From assembly GCA_948566455.1 (NCBI GenBank), contig CAOYQO010000002.1, forward strand, positions 62,001 through 126,000: a DNA stretch of 64,000 nt. Direction: 5' to 3'. Of the stretch, positions 35,027 to 44,963 are shown piece by piece. Each line of letters opens with the position of its first letter. The first letter of the stretch is position 1. The notes under the pieces were generated by a model that ran no database searches, had not been told where the DNA came from, and was given only the letters and a program-made list of their open reading frames with translations. Origin of the DNA: an uncultured Phocaeicola sp. Lineage in GTDB: Bacteria > Bacteroidota > Bacteroidia > Bacteroidales > Bacteroidaceae. The translations under genes were made by a program, and so were the position numbers.

Positions 35027-35944
35027 TCATTGTTTATAGTATCCAAGAGTACATGCCTTCTTTACATAATAATTGAACATAAAAAGGAGTTTCACCAAAA
35101 GAATTTTTATCTTTCCACAATTTAAACAATATTTCATATATATTTCTAAAGATCTAATTTCTTCTTTAGCAACAAAGCTACTAGAAACTGTACCATGATG
35201 AGATCCTGTAGATTTTCCACCTTCATGTATCACTAACCAAGATGGATCCAGAATAAACTTATAATGCTCTTTCTTTAATTTATAACCTAGAATTATTTCT
35301 TCTGCATATAAGAACGTTCTCTCATCAAACATGCCAACCTTCATGAATGCATCTGTTTTTATTATGAAAAAGCATCCAGATGGAACTTCAAAATCGATTA
35401 ATCTCTCATATGGACGTTCTTTATAGTATACCATTTCTTGGTATTTTCTGGTAAATAGTTTACGAATAGGATAAAAGCTATCCATTATGCAATCAAAATA
35501 GCTATAAACCTTTCTAATACAAATTTGTCTGTTTGCTTCATTACTAATGTGAGGCGTCCATACTAACGGCTGAATTCCACAATAATGCTCACCTAATTCA
35601 GACAAGGTATCAATAAGATTGTCAACTAACCTCTTTGTCCTAATTTCAACATCCGGATTCATTATTACCAAATAGTCAATCTCATACTTCTCTAACAGAT
35701 ACCGAACCCCGGCATTATTTCCTCTTGCATATCCGACATTCTCATCTAATTTTAAAACACAAGTATTGTGAATGTTGGCAGAAATAAATATTTCGACCTG
35801 ATTATTTTTAGTTGAACAGCCATCTACGAAGCATATCACATAATCATCAGATATAGCGTTCTCTACAATACTTGATGCTGCAATTACTGCATCTTCAACT
35901 GTATTGTAATTCAACAATATTACAGCATATCTTTTTTTAGTCAT
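35027..35944 (-). CDS. glycosyltransferase family 2, rhamnosyltransferase-like
   Basis: 305 residues. VILLNYNTVEDAVIAASSIV, NVGYARGNNAGVRYLLEKY and VIMNPDVEIRTKRL (the N-P-D in place of DxD) are typical of the WbbL/rhamnosyltransferase branch of GT2. GYKLKKEHYKFILDPSWLVIHEGGKST is the conserved C-terminal loop with HxGG. Donor probably a dTDP-deoxysugar, but no rml genes are in the window. Confidence 0.88.
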   Translation of the reverse strand: MTKKRYAVILLNYNTVEDAVIAASSIVENAISDDYVICFVDGCSTKNNQVEIFISANIHNTCVLKLDENVGYARGNNAGVRYLLEKYEIDYLVIMNPDVEIRTKRLVDNLIDTLSELGEHYCGIQPLVWTPHISNEANRQICIRKVYSYFDCIMDSFYPIRKLFTRKYQEMVYYKERPYERLIDFEVPSGCFFIIKTDAFMKVGMFDERTFLYAEEIILGYKLKKEHYKFILDPSWLVIHEGGKSTGSHHGTVSSSFVAKEEIRSLEIYMKYCLNCGKIKILLVKLLFMFNYYVKKACTLGYYKQ

Positions 35945-35947
35945 TTT

Positions 35948-37246
35948 TCAGTCTAACGTGTTAACGATTGATTTGGAGCAGAATTGTTTTTGCAAAAAAT
36001 AAGGCATCAAGAAAGTCAAAAAGATTACCACTATATCAAAAATAGAACACATATTAAGGAAGCCAAATATTCCTCCTACAGAAAAAGAATAATATTTATA
36101 AATAACACTTATCCTATAGCAGGATACTCCACTCCCCTTTCGTAAGTATATAGTAAAGGAAAAAGCTATAATAAATAGAATTATTACTGGCAATACGGGA
36201 CCAAACTCTATATATAAATCACCATACACCGTTTTGAACCAATCCACTCTTACCCCTGTATAATGATACCAATCACTTTTATCTCCAGCTTTAAAACTAC
36301 TATCAAATAAGCTAAAAAACTCAGAAAACAATCTTTTTCCTCCAGTAAAATTCACTTTGTCCCAATATTCATAACCTAGAACAGGAAATGTTTCTCCAAG
36401 ATATTCATAGATTGAATCCACTGCTGTCCTCTTTACATTCTCCCCAAAACGTTCTTCGGTAATTTGAGCAACGACAACAAACAGTATTGCGACAACAGCA
36501 ACTGCCACCCACAAAACTTTTCTTCTGAATCTGTAAGACATAGTATTCCAGAAAAGAATGAAGAAAAAAGATAGATTTAGTATGCCAAAAAACAAATTTG
36601 CTCTTGACCCTGTAGTCAAACCTATTGATAGAGCATTAAATAAAAATACTATCAAATAAGACACTAAGAACTTTTTAGAGCATTCAGCACATTTATAACC
36701 CCTGAAAATATATAATAAAACAAAAGGAACAATCATCACATGTGAAAAACGTCCTATAGAATTAAAAAGTCTAGCTAATGGATTCCCACTATAATACAAA
36801 TCTGAAATATTATCTCCTCCCATGCTATGTATATTCCCAAAACCGAAAGAAATGGCTGTTTTCAGCTGTGTTAGTTTAATCAATGCATATATAATATCAA
36901 TAGCAAATAAGACATAAACTATATTCCAATTTCTCCGGGAATAGAGTAAGGTTGAGAAATTCATTTTCTCAACCTTGATTTTATTCAGAGGCATTAATAT
37001 CAAATAAACACAAAAATAATTGATAAAAAATGGTATTGGAGAAAGTGGTTCGTATTCATAAGATGATGTATACATAACACTCCAATATAATCCGGACAAA
37101 CAGAGATAAACACTGAAAGCCGCAAATATAGAATACATCAACCATACAAAGGAATATATAGTGAACCCAGATTTTCTATAAGAAAAAATGAAGGTACCAA
37201 AATACAGCAAAAAATTTAATGGCATTACAACAAAAACGCTCATCAT
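35948..37246 (-). CDS. wzy: capsule polysaccharide polymerase (Wzy-like)
   Basis: 432 residues from the ATG at 37246, which overlaps the upstream stop as ATGA; the longer frame to 37270 would start with TTG. About eleven to twelve membrane spans with one large periplasmic loop (DSIYEYLGETFPVLGYEYWDKVNFTGGKRLFSEFFSLFDSS region). Sequence is poorly conserved, as usual for Wzy; the oligosaccharide repeat-unit polymerase class is inferred from topology, the loop and position beside glycosyltransferases. It joins repeat units on the periplasmic face. Confidence 0.8.
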   Translation of the reverse strand: MMSVFVVMPLNFLLYFGTFIFSYRKSGFTIYSFVWLMYSIFAAFSVYLCLSGLYWSVMYTSSYEYEPLSPIPFFINYFCVYLILMPLNKIKVEKMNFSTLLYSRRNWNIVYVLFAIDIIYALIKLTQLKTAISFGFGNIHSMGGDNISDLYYSGNPLARLFNSIGRFSHVMIVPFVLLYIFRGYKCAECSKKFLVSYLIVFLFNALSIGLTTGSRANLFFGILNLSFFFILFWNTMSYRFRRKVLWVAVAVVAILFVVVAQITEERFGENVKRTAVDSIYEYLGETFPVLGYEYWDKVNFTGGKRLFSEFFSLFDSSFKAGDKSDWYHYTGVRVDWFKTVYGDLYIEFGPVLPVIILFIIAFSFTIYLRKGSGVSCYRISVIYKYYSFSVGGIFGFLNMCSIFDIVVIFLTFLMPYFLQKQFCSKSIVNTLD

Positions 37247-38613
37247 TTCTTTTTTAGAAGAAAAGCCCAAACAAATGTCATCCTTCGCATTAGTTGATAC
37301 AGCAAACGACTTTTGACACAGTTCTCCAACTCTACAGAGTCTTTGATATCACCTTTAGAAAGGCGATAATACATATACACATTAATTTTCAGTTTATCCA
37401 AAATAGAAGCAGCTTTATATTCCCCGCACAAATACGCTCTAAAAGCTCCATTTAAAGTGGTAAAACCACCATTATCCACATCTTTCAATGTACCGGAAGC
37501 CATCATTCCATTAGGATTTATCCGATAACATCCGGTTACATCTTTTAAGAAGACCGATTTGCACTTTCCACATATATGAATGAAGAGAGGCCAATCGTAG
37601 CCATAACTATAATATTTGTCGAAATTAGTCAACAGTTCTTTCTTAAACATAACAGTGAGAGTTTGTGGAAAATTATTGCGCAGTAAAGAGGGTAATAAAT
37701 ATCCTGTTTTGGAGTGAGATAATTGATTTGACACAGTTGAAGAGTTTTCAATAAGCATATTGTCTAAATTGACTAATTGGAATTTTGAATAAACAAAGCC
37801 TATATTTTTGTCTGACTCAAGTATATTCACCTGCTTCTGCAATTTTAGAGGATCAGTCCAATAATCATCACCTTCACATACAGCCACATACTTTCCCAGA
37901 CATCGTGGATACTGATAAGTATATGAAACAGGTATCCCTTTAGAATACTGATTTATTGTTTGATATATTGGTTTAAACAATTTTGGATATTTCTCTTCAT
38001 ATTCGCAAAGTATTTTTTTAGAACCATCTGTAGAAGCATCGTCATGGATCAACACCTCTATCGGAAAGTCCACCTTCTGCATTATGAAACCATCCAAACA
38101 TTGTCTTATATAAGCTTTATGATTGAAAACTAAACAAATTATACTAACTAGAGGTTTAGGACAATCCAAGTATGATACCATCATAAACTTTGTATAATCT
38201 ATTTCCCTATCCAAATAAAAGTCATTCTTCCTATAAAATTCAATTATATTCTTATCATTAGCAACCTCCATTTTTACTTTATGCACATTTATTTTACAAA
38301 GATAATTCTTCGTATTATTTAATAATAATGTGGCTATCCCTTTATGTGAAAAACATTGTTGTACACTCACATTGCTTATAAAAGCCTCCTTTTCTCCTTC
38401 AGTACAATAATATGCAACAAGCCCCACCAGCTCCCCATCATAATAAGCTTCTTCTCTTTGGGCATATTTGAAAAGTTTATTTGCATATTCTTCAATATCA
38501 ACCCTTTCTTCTAAAGGAGGAAGAAAAAATGGAGACACTTCTTTCAGATGTTTATAGATGTCATTAAAGGTCGAAAAATTATGTAAATATTGTATATCCA
38601 TATTAATGAGCAT
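37243..38613 (-). CDS. GNAT acetyltransferase-glycosyltransferase 2 fusion
   Basis: 456 residues; a second ATG at 38601 is equally possible. Residues 1-145 form a GNAT domain: AYYDGELVGLVAYY, EAFISNVSVQQCFSHKGIATLLL (acetyl-CoA loop) and EVANDKNIIEFYRKNDF. Residues 154-390 form a GT2 domain: VSIICLVFNHKAYIRQCLDGF, IHDDASTDGSKKI and CEGDDYWTDPLKLQKQ (DxD). One protein may both acetylate an amino sugar and transfer it or a neighbour. The fusion is unusual. Overlaps the polymerase gene by 4 bp. Confidence 0.88.
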   Translation of the reverse strand: MLINMDIQYLHNFSTFNDIYKHLKEVSPFFLPPLEERVDIEEYANKLFKYAQREEAYYDGELVGLVAYYCTEGEKEAFISNVSVQQCFSHKGIATLLLNNTKNYLCKINVHKVKMEVANDKNIIEFYRKNDFYLDREIDYTKFMMVSYLDCPKPLVSIICLVFNHKAYIRQCLDGFIMQKVDFPIEVLIHDDASTDGSKKILCEYEEKYPKLFKPIYQTINQYSKGIPVSYTYQYPRCLGKYVAVCEGDDYWTDPLKLQKQVNILESDKNIGFVYSKFQLVNLDNMLIENSSTVSNQLSHSKTGYLLPSLLRNNFPQTLTVMFKKELLTNFDKYYSYGYDWPLFIHICGKCKSVFLKDVTGCYRINPNGMMASGTLKDVDNGGFTTLNGAFRAYLCGEYKAASILDKLKINVYMYYRLSKGDIKDSVELENCVKSRLLYQLMRRMTFVWAFLLKKK

Positions 38614-38758
38614 AAAGGCTAAAATCTATACCGATAACTATATATGATTTAGTATAGCCTATAAATTCACAGCTACTATTATCAGTTTCTCATGTAAAAC
38701 TTTATTTTATATATTTTTTACAAGCAAGTAGTTCTTAAAATTCGTCCTATTTTAAATA

Positions 38759-40063
38759 TTATTTTACAATAGTCTTTAACAAGTCAAAATTCTGTTTAAT
38801 AAGTGCTTTTATTTCCTTATTTCTATCAATAAGCATACGTCTAATACCCTTTCTATTTTCATATACCTCAAATGCTTTAGATATCATATCACTAAAAGAA
38901 TGTGGGTCTGCTACATACCTTTCAACATTAGCCACTTGTGCAAATCCTCGTAATTTATGCGCTTTAGGCTCATGACCATAATCAATAATCATAGTTGGTA
39001 CAGATTGAGAAAGACCAGCAACTGCAGCATGAACTCTTCCAGAAATAAGCATATCAAACTGACCAATAATCGCTTTTGTTTCTGCTGGAGTATAAATTCC
39101 ATTAAATAAATAAACTCGATCTGCTATTGCTGTTTTGGTTAATAGTTCATATATTCTTTTTATAAGGGGATAATCGCGCCCTTTTGTTAACTCGAATTCA
39201 GCAGGAGGAACCTGGAAACCATTTGAGTGAGACATCAAACAAACATCAACATTAAATTTTTCAACCATTTGCTTTATCATTTTTATGTAACCATCAAATT
39301 CCTGATCTTCCCAATTCTCTCTGCTAAATGGCCCCTTGAGTAAATTCCACCCACATAGCACAAAACCGATAACAGGTTTCTGTTTATTCGCTAATGGTGT
39401 ACCTTCTATATATTGCTGTATTTGGGCTAATGTAGCAGGTTCAAATTCAAACGCTGGACATGCCAGACTATATACATTGGAAACGTCAAATCCAAAATCA
39501 CTCAATACAGATTTACTAATTTCCTCTCTATTAGTTACAAGAGCAAAGTTATTAAAGACCAGATGTGCAAAGTCCAAAGTAGAGTCTCTATTAAAAGGAC
39601 CAGGAGAACCTGCTAACATAGCAGTAGGCTTACCTAATAATTGTGCACATCGTTCTTTCAACAGACCTATTAAAAACCTATTGGAACCTACTAAATCTGC
39701 ATTTTGTCCCCATATATCTCCTGAAAAATCTATAACCAAATCAGAGCTCAAAACATCTTCTATATAAGGAGTGGTATCTATCAATGTACCTGTCTGCTCA
39801 TATACACTTGCTATAGCATATTCTTTATATGCTAATGGCAAATCTTTCTCTGTCCATGAGTAATATTCATCCATCGGAACAGAAGTTATTTGCTCCTTAC
39901 TTTGAAATTCATCTGACATCTGAAATGTTGTCTGTATTGCTGCATGAGGGAATACACGGTGAAGTTCTCTGAAAAAAGGTTCAATGATATAATAATTACC
40001 AATATTACCAAACTCCAATCTACCCCAATGCAAGGTTCCTTGCCCAATCACTAAAATTTTCAT
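38759..40063 (-). CDS. polysaccharide pyruvyl transferase family protein
   Basis: 434 residues. N-terminal GQGTLHWGRLEFGNIGNYY, central AGSPGPFNRD and the strong C-terminal DMLISGRVHAAVAGLSQSVPTMIIDYGHEPKAHK with its basic and His residues are typical of the pyruvyl transferase (CsaB/WcaK) family. Would transfer pyruvate from PEP to a sugar as a ketal, giving an acidic group. It begins 2 bp after the ATP-grasp gene, so the two are coupled. Confidence 0.85.
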   Translation of the reverse strand: MKILVIGQGTLHWGRLEFGNIGNYYIIEPFFRELHRVFPHAAIQTTFQMSDEFQSKEQITSVPMDEYYSWTEKDLPLAYKEYAIASVYEQTGTLIDTTPYIEDVLSSDLVIDFSGDIWGQNADLVGSNRFLIGLLKERCAQLLGKPTAMLAGSPGPFNRDSTLDFAHLVFNNFALVTNREEISKSVLSDFGFDVSNVYSLACPAFEFEPATLAQIQQYIEGTPLANKQKPVIGFVLCGWNLLKGPFSRENWEDQEFDGYIKMIKQMVEKFNVDVCLMSHSNGFQVPPAEFELTKGRDYPLIKRIYELLTKTAIADRVYLFNGIYTPAETKAIIGQFDMLISGRVHAAVAGLSQSVPTMIIDYGHEPKAHKLRGFAQVANVERYVADPHSFSDMISKAFEVYENRKGIRRMLIDRNKEIKALIKQNFDLLKTIVK

Positions 40064-40065
40064 AT

Positions 40066-41274
40066 TTATTGTTTTATATCAATTAACACTTTCATATTTA
40101 TTTCGTTCATAGCTTTATCTAATGCTGATTTACTGGGAAATTTCATTACAATTGTTCCAATAGAATTATTAGCACATTGAAACGAAGATATATTATCCCC
40201 TCTATTCAACCATAAATCAGTCTCTACAACATAATCGTTTAAATCCGGTGCAATCCTTATCTGCTCAAAAAATCCCGATGTATTTGAATGAAGAATAAAT
40301 TCTGCCCAATGCCCCTTATATGACCATTGAGATATTTGTCCTATATCATCACCAATTGCTGCACTCACTGCATTCTCTATGAGATCTATATTTGTAGCAT
40401 ATCTAAGCATCTCAGATAATCTATTCCCTCCTCCTCGCGGTGAAACCTCCATTATATATCCCTTCCCATCTACACCAATTCTTGTCTCAACATTGTAGAT
40501 AGAAGTTTTCATATGCAATAATGTAAGTAACCGTTGAAGTTCTGAAGTAAGTTCAGACTCTTGTTCCAACGTCATCGTAGATGGCCAGCTAAATGCAGAA
40601 GGTGTATAAGGATTAGAAGCTGAGTCATCAAATCTTTGTGCAGAAAATGAAACAAAACTCAATTCTCCATTAATAGAAAAACAATCTGAATCCGAAGAAC
40701 ATCCTTGTTTTTCAATGAATTCTTCTACTATTACTTTCCCCGATATTGAATACTCTTTTGCATAATAAAATGCTTGTTCAAAACACTCAATTTCATCAAC
40801 TCTTGAAACACCTTTACTCCCTGCTGAATCAGTAGGCTTTACTATAATTGGAAAATTAAAGGCATTCACATCTACTTTTGCATCCTTATAATCCACATAC
40901 GCTCTTGCCTGCGGGACATTGAACCCATGTTCTGCAAGAAACTTTCTAAAGCGATCTTTATTTTGGAGGATACAAATAGATTCATAGGGGCCTGCCTGTG
41001 GTAAATTCATTTGTTCTGCTACATACGCAGCAGTAGTTACTCCTGGATCAACCGCAAAAGACATAATTCCGTCTATTTGTTTTTCTCTTGCAACAGCCAA
41101 AACCGCTTCTCTGTCTATAATACTAACATTACAGTACTCATCAGAATATTTGTGTGCTATATTATGCGGAAGATAATCACAAGTTATAACATAATGTCCC
41201 AGCTTATGGGCAACATCTATTACCGGAAGTAGATATCTAAGTCCTCCAAGAAGCATTATTCTTTTCTGTTTCAT
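40066..41274 (-). CDS. ATP-grasp ligase of the capsule locus
   Basis: 402 residues. N-terminal GGLRYLLPVIDVAHKLGHYVITCDY is the Rossmann-like preATP-grasp part; central IVKPTDSAGSKGVSRVD is the nucleotide loop; EVSPRGGGNRLSEM gives the metal-binding segment. Related to carbamoyl-phosphate synthase-like and PylC-like ligases. In a capsule locus it most likely attaches an amino acid or similar group to a sugar carboxylate or amine. The start overlaps the DegT stop by 4 bp (ATGA), so it acts beside the aminotransferase. Confidence 0.82.
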   Translation of the reverse strand: MKQKRIMLLGGLRYLLPVIDVAHKLGHYVITCDYLPHNIAHKYSDEYCNVSIIDREAVLAVAREKQIDGIMSFAVDPGVTTAAYVAEQMNLPQAGPYESICILQNKDRFRKFLAEHGFNVPQARAYVDYKDAKVDVNAFNFPIIVKPTDSAGSKGVSRVDEIECFEQAFYYAKEYSISGKVIVEEFIEKQGCSSDSDCFSINGELSFVSFSAQRFDDSASNPYTPSAFSWPSTMTLEQESELTSELQRLLTLLHMKTSIYNVETRIGVDGKGYIMEVSPRGGGNRLSEMLRYATNIDLIENAVSAAIGDDIGQISQWSYKGHWAEFILHSNTSGFFEQIRIAPDLNDYVVETDLWLNRGDNISSFQCANNSIGTIVMKFPSKSALDKAMNEINMKVLIDIKQ

Positions 41275-42380
41275 TTCACTATAAGGTTAAGTATCCTCTC
41301 AATATCCTTCCTATTAAGTCCGTAATATATTGGGAGACATATAACAGAATTCGCCATCTTCATTGCATTCGAAAGTTTTTGAGGAGATGAACTTTCCAAT
41401 CCCTTATAAGTAGAAAATTCACTTATCAACGGATAGAAATATCGCCTGCCTAGCACATTCTGCTCTTTCATCTTAAAATAAAGTTCGTCACGGGTCATGC
41501 CATACTTTTCAGCATCCACGAAAATCGGGAAATAAGAATAGTTGTGACGTACACCCGGCATATCTTCCATAAAACTGATACCCTCAACATCTTTCAATGC
41601 TTCCCGATACTTGACAGCAACCTGACGCCTGGATTCAATAGCCGCATCCACTTGCTTTAAATTAAGCAAGCCATAAGCAGAACGAACCTCGTCCATTTTC
41701 CCATTAATACCAGGAGCAACTATTTCTGTCTCTCCCGCAAAACCGAAATTCTTCAAATAATCAATACGCTTTTTTGTCTTTTCATCATGACAGATTAGCG
41801 CACCTCCCTCTATAGTATTATAAACTTTCGTAGCATGAAAGCTCAATGTTGACATATCTCCTGCGTTCAGGATTGACTTTCCATTTACCTCCACCCCAAA
41901 GGCATGGGCAGCATCATAAATCACCTTCAGTCCATATTTATCGGCTATCTCCTGAATGCGTTCCGTATCACAAGGTTTTCCATAAACATGTACAGGCATA
42001 ATAGCTGTAGTCTTTGGGGTAATTGCTGCTTCTATCTTATCGGGATCAATATTGCAAGTTTCGGGGTCAATGTCAACAAACACAGGTTTTATGCCATTCC
42101 ACCACAAAGAATGGGTAGTAGCTACAAAACTATAAGGAGTCGTGATTACTTCTCCCGTTATACGTAACGCCTGGAGTGCACACATCAAAGGTAACGTACC
42201 GTTAGTAAAAAGACTGATATAAGGTACTTTTAAATACTCACACAACGCCTTCTCTAATTCCTGATGATAATGACCATTATTGGTCAGCCACTTGCGATTC
42301 CAGATGTCTTGCAGATAAGGAATGAAATCGTCCAGTGAAGGAAGTAATGGAGAAGTAACCGTAATTACTTTATTTTCCAT
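41271..42380 (-). CDS. DegT/DnrJ/EryC1/StrS aminotransferase
   Basis: 369 residues, PLP-dependent sugar aminotransferase. VPYISLFTNGTLPLMCALQAL, PVHVYGKPCDTERI and the Lys-containing FHATKVYNTIEGGALICHD (the internal aldimine Lys) are the family hallmarks. Makes an amino sugar from a 4-keto or 3-keto nucleotide sugar using glutamate. The product may be the acceptor of the following ATP-grasp enzyme, whose gene overlaps this one. Confidence 0.93.
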   Translation of the reverse strand: MENKVITVTSPLLPSLDDFIPYLQDIWNRKWLTNNGHYHQELEKALCEYLKVPYISLFTNGTLPLMCALQALRITGEVITTPYSFVATTHSLWWNGIKPVFVDIDPETCNIDPDKIEAAITPKTTAIMPVHVYGKPCDTERIQEIADKYGLKVIYDAAHAFGVEVNGKSILNAGDMSTLSFHATKVYNTIEGGALICHDEKTKKRIDYLKNFGFAGETEIVAPGINGKMDEVRSAYGLLNLKQVDAAIESRRQVAVKYREALKDVEGISFMEDMPGVRHNYSYFPIFVDAEKYGMTRDELYFKMKEQNVLGRRYFYPLISEFSTYKGLESSSPQKLSNAMKMANSVICLPIYYGLNRKDIERILNLIVK

Positions 42381-42409
42381 CTTACTACAATTAATTTGTT
42401 TTTGATTTT

Positions 42410-43855
42410 CTACTTACGTCTGAGCGCAGAAAGCACCAACTGCTTGATCTCAAGATATTCGTCAAGATGCAGTTTCTCATAAATAATTAAAGCTAAGAAT
42501 ACTCCTACCGAAATCTGAATGAACAATAATGCATAAACAGGAATATTCCAATGAGAAAGTCCCCACATGACAAATGCTACCACTAAAGAAACTACAAAAG
42601 TGGGAAGTATGTCTTTTATCTGTGTTCCTGTCGGATAATCTATTAAGCTTGCCGAATAATAGCTATTCAGAAAATAAGCTATAAACGAAGTTATCACACT
42701 TCCCCAAAGCATATATTCAATACCGCAAAAGATACCAATAACAATGGGACCAACAGCTATTATTTTCTTTATAATTTCTAACTTCAAGAATAGGTCCGAA
42801 CGTCCTTTCACCTGAAGAATATTCAGATTTATGGCATGAAGAGGATAAAGCATGCCGCTAAAACAGATGATTTGCAAAAAGTAAACGGCAGGCAACCACT
42901 TTTCGCCTATCAAGATAATAATCAAAGGTTTCGCTACAGCAGCCAATCCCAACATGCAGGCAAAGGTTATCAGCATGGTAATCTTTATCACCTTCCGATA
43001 AGCTTCACGCAAGCGTTCCGGTTCCTCCTGAATAGAACTTAAAACCGGATAACTGACACGTTGGACAACGGTGGTCAAATTACTGGAAAATATCGTATTG
43101 AATTGCTCGGCACGGGTATATTGGCCCAATTGCGCAGAAGTATAGAAACGCCCGATGATGATATAATAGATATTTTTATAAATAGTGTCCAACAAGCCCG
43201 AGAGTAATAGTTTGGATCCAAAACCAAAGAGTTCTTTAAAACTCTTCGTAGAAAATTCCCATACCGGATGCCATTTGCTATATATCCATAAAAATAGTGT
43301 ATTCAGAAATTGACGGGAAAGTTGCTGACCAACCAAACTCCACACCCCCATACCTCCTAATGCCATTCCTATTCCAATAACTCCACTACTGATAGAAGAA
43401 ATCAGAGAGACTTTTGTTTGTGTCTTGAAATCTACCTCCCTCACAAATTGGGTGCGGGGGATGATAGCAAGTGCATTGATAATCAACACCCACCCTATAA
43501 CTCTTGTAACTTCTACCAGGATGGGTTCTTTGAAAAATACACTAATGGCCGGAGAAGCAAAATACAAAAGCACATAAACAAGAATACTGACAGTCAGATT
43601 AAAATAGAAAACAGTATTATAATCAACTCGTTTTACGTGTACTTTCCGGATAAGTGCATTGGAAAAACCACTGTCAATAATGGAAGTGGAAACAGCTATA
43701 AATATAGCTATCATTGCCATTACGCCATATTCCGCAGGAGTCAATAAACGAGCAAGCACTAATCCCACCAAAAAGGCGATACCGGAACTGGCTATGTTAT
43801 CAATAAAGCTCCATCCAACACCACGGACAGTTTTATGTCTTAACGAATCAGACAA
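42410..43855 (-). CDS. wzx: O-unit flippase, WzxC-like MOP family
   Basis: 481 residues, about fourteen hydrophobic spans. The opening SLRHKTVRGVGWSFIDNIASSGIAFLVGLVLARLLTPAEYGVMAM is the classic WzxC/RfbX start. The start codon appears to be TTG at 43855; no in-frame ATG precedes it and 11 bp separate it from upxZ. Moves lipid-linked repeat units to the periplasm for Wzy. Confidence 0.92.
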   Translation of the reverse strand: MSDSLRHKTVRGVGWSFIDNIASSGIAFLVGLVLARLLTPAEYGVMAMIAIFIAVSTSIIDSGFSNALIRKVHVKRVDYNTVFYFNLTVSILVYVLLYFASPAISVFFKEPILVEVTRVIGWVLIINALAIIPRTQFVREVDFKTQTKVSLISSISSGVIGIGMALGGMGVWSLVGQQLSRQFLNTLFLWIYSKWHPVWEFSTKSFKELFGFGSKLLLSGLLDTIYKNIYYIIIGRFYTSAQLGQYTRAEQFNTIFSSNLTTVVQRVSYPVLSSIQEEPERLREAYRKVIKITMLITFACMLGLAAVAKPLIIILIGEKWLPAVYFLQIICFSGMLYPLHAINLNILQVKGRSDLFLKLEIIKKIIAVGPIVIGIFCGIEYMLWGSVITSFIAYFLNSYYSASLIDYPTGTQIKDILPTFVVSLVVAFVMWGLSHWNIPVYALLFIQISVGVFLALIIYEKLHLDEYLEIKQLVLSALRRK

Positions 43856-43866
43856 ATCTTCTAATC

Positions 43867-44352
43867 TTACTCTTCTATCTCCTCAAACGGATAAGGATTA
43901 TCCGCAATATTTTTCAACTCTTCTATGATTTCTGTTTGTTCAGAATTCAAAGTTGCCTTGTCCCAACCATCAATAATGCCATAGGCCTCTTGAAGCAAGG
44001 ATTCTTCATAAATCTCCCCATAACAAAAAGCCAGCAAACGGACTTTTAGCAAAGAAGGGGGAAGCTGTTTCAAAATATTGCAGATGCGGTCTAAAACAGC
44101 TTGTTTCTTTTCTCTTTTATCTCCATTGTCGTAGATGGTGGCATTATAGCCCATCAGAAGAGCTAAACAAAGGTTGGCTTCTTCTTCGATACCGGAACTT
44201 TTTGCGGCAAAAAGAGAATCCGATTCTACAAGAACCTCCTTGTTCAGTCGAGTAAAATCATCTGAATAGATGGGTTCACCATCCATGCCAAGATACATAA
44301 GCTTATGAGCCAAATGCTGAAGCTCACGAGCACAAGAAAGCAGATCATTCAT
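43867..44352 (-). CDS. upxZ: UpxZ-family capsule regulator
   Basis: 161 residues, acidic and helical. Begins MNDLLSCARELQHLAHKLMYLGMDGEPIYSDDF, the pattern of Bacteroides UpxZ proteins, and is second in the operon right after upxY, as expected. UpxZ proteins block the UpxY antiterminators of other capsule loci so that one capsule is made at a time. No DNA-binding motif. Cytoplasmic. Confidence 0.9.
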   Translation of the reverse strand: MNDLLSCARELQHLAHKLMYLGMDGEPIYSDDFTRLNKEVLVESDSLFAAKSSGIEEEANLCLALLMGYNATIYDNGDKREKKQAVLDRICNILKQLPPSLLKVRLLAFCYGEIYEESLLQEAYGIIDGWDKATLNSEQTEIIEELKNIADNPYPFEEIEE

Positions 44353-44380
44353 TGAAATATGAGTATGATATGATTAAATA

Positions 44381-44920
44381 TTATTTTATTATCTTCAGAT
44401 AGGATTTTGGTACTTTTACACTGGCTGTCAAAATACCATTAATACGAATAACGACGTATGTCTTATTGGCTTCTGTAGCAATTTCTCCTTCAATACCACG
44501 AAAATCGCCTTTAACGACCTTAACTTTATTCCCTATTGTGAGAGGTTCATTGTCAAAGCTGACACCGTCCGGATTCAAATCCATGACAAACATGAAATCC
44601 TTCATCTGTTTGTCGGGAACGACAAGCATGGAGTGAGTGAAAAGATCCTTCATATAGAAAAGCCGTACACCATAAACATTAGAAATGTCACAGGCTGTTT
44701 GCTTGGTGGCACAAACGAAAATCAAATTGCGGATAACAGGGACTACACTACGCTTCCGACGGTGTTTCAACTGAGATATTATAATTTTAGTCGGCAGATA
44801 ATAGTCAATATCCAAATTTTCGTTTGATTTCAGCTTCTCAAGAAACTTGCCAATTGCAAATTCTTGCTTATCACGTGTACGAGCTGCAAACCAATATTTC
44901 TGAGTTTCAACCACTTGCAA
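44381..44920 (-). CDS. upxY: UpxY-family NusG-like antiterminator
   Basis: 179 residues. N-terminal NGN-like domain (KYWFAARTRDKQEFAIGKFLEKL, IIISQLKHRRKRSVVPVIRNLIFV) and C-terminal KOW domain (GNKVKVVKGDFRGIEGEI). First gene of the capsule operon; start appears to be TTG at 44920. UpxY proteins act on their own leader to let polymerase read the long operon. The leader here has an 8-bp hairpin (44964-44996) and lies next to an invertible promoter. Confidence 0.92.
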   Translation of the reverse strand: MQVVETQKYWFAARTRDKQEFAIGKFLEKLKSNENLDIDYYLPTKIIISQLKHRRKRSVVPVIRNLIFVCATKQTACDISNVYGVRLFYMKDLFTHSMLVVPDKQMKDFMFVMDLNPDGVSFDNEPLTIGNKVKVVKGDFRGIEGEIATEANKTYVVIRINGILTASVKVPKSYLKIIK

Positions 44921-44963
44921 TAAATAAAATCGAGGATATTACTTTAGGTATGGATACGCTTCG

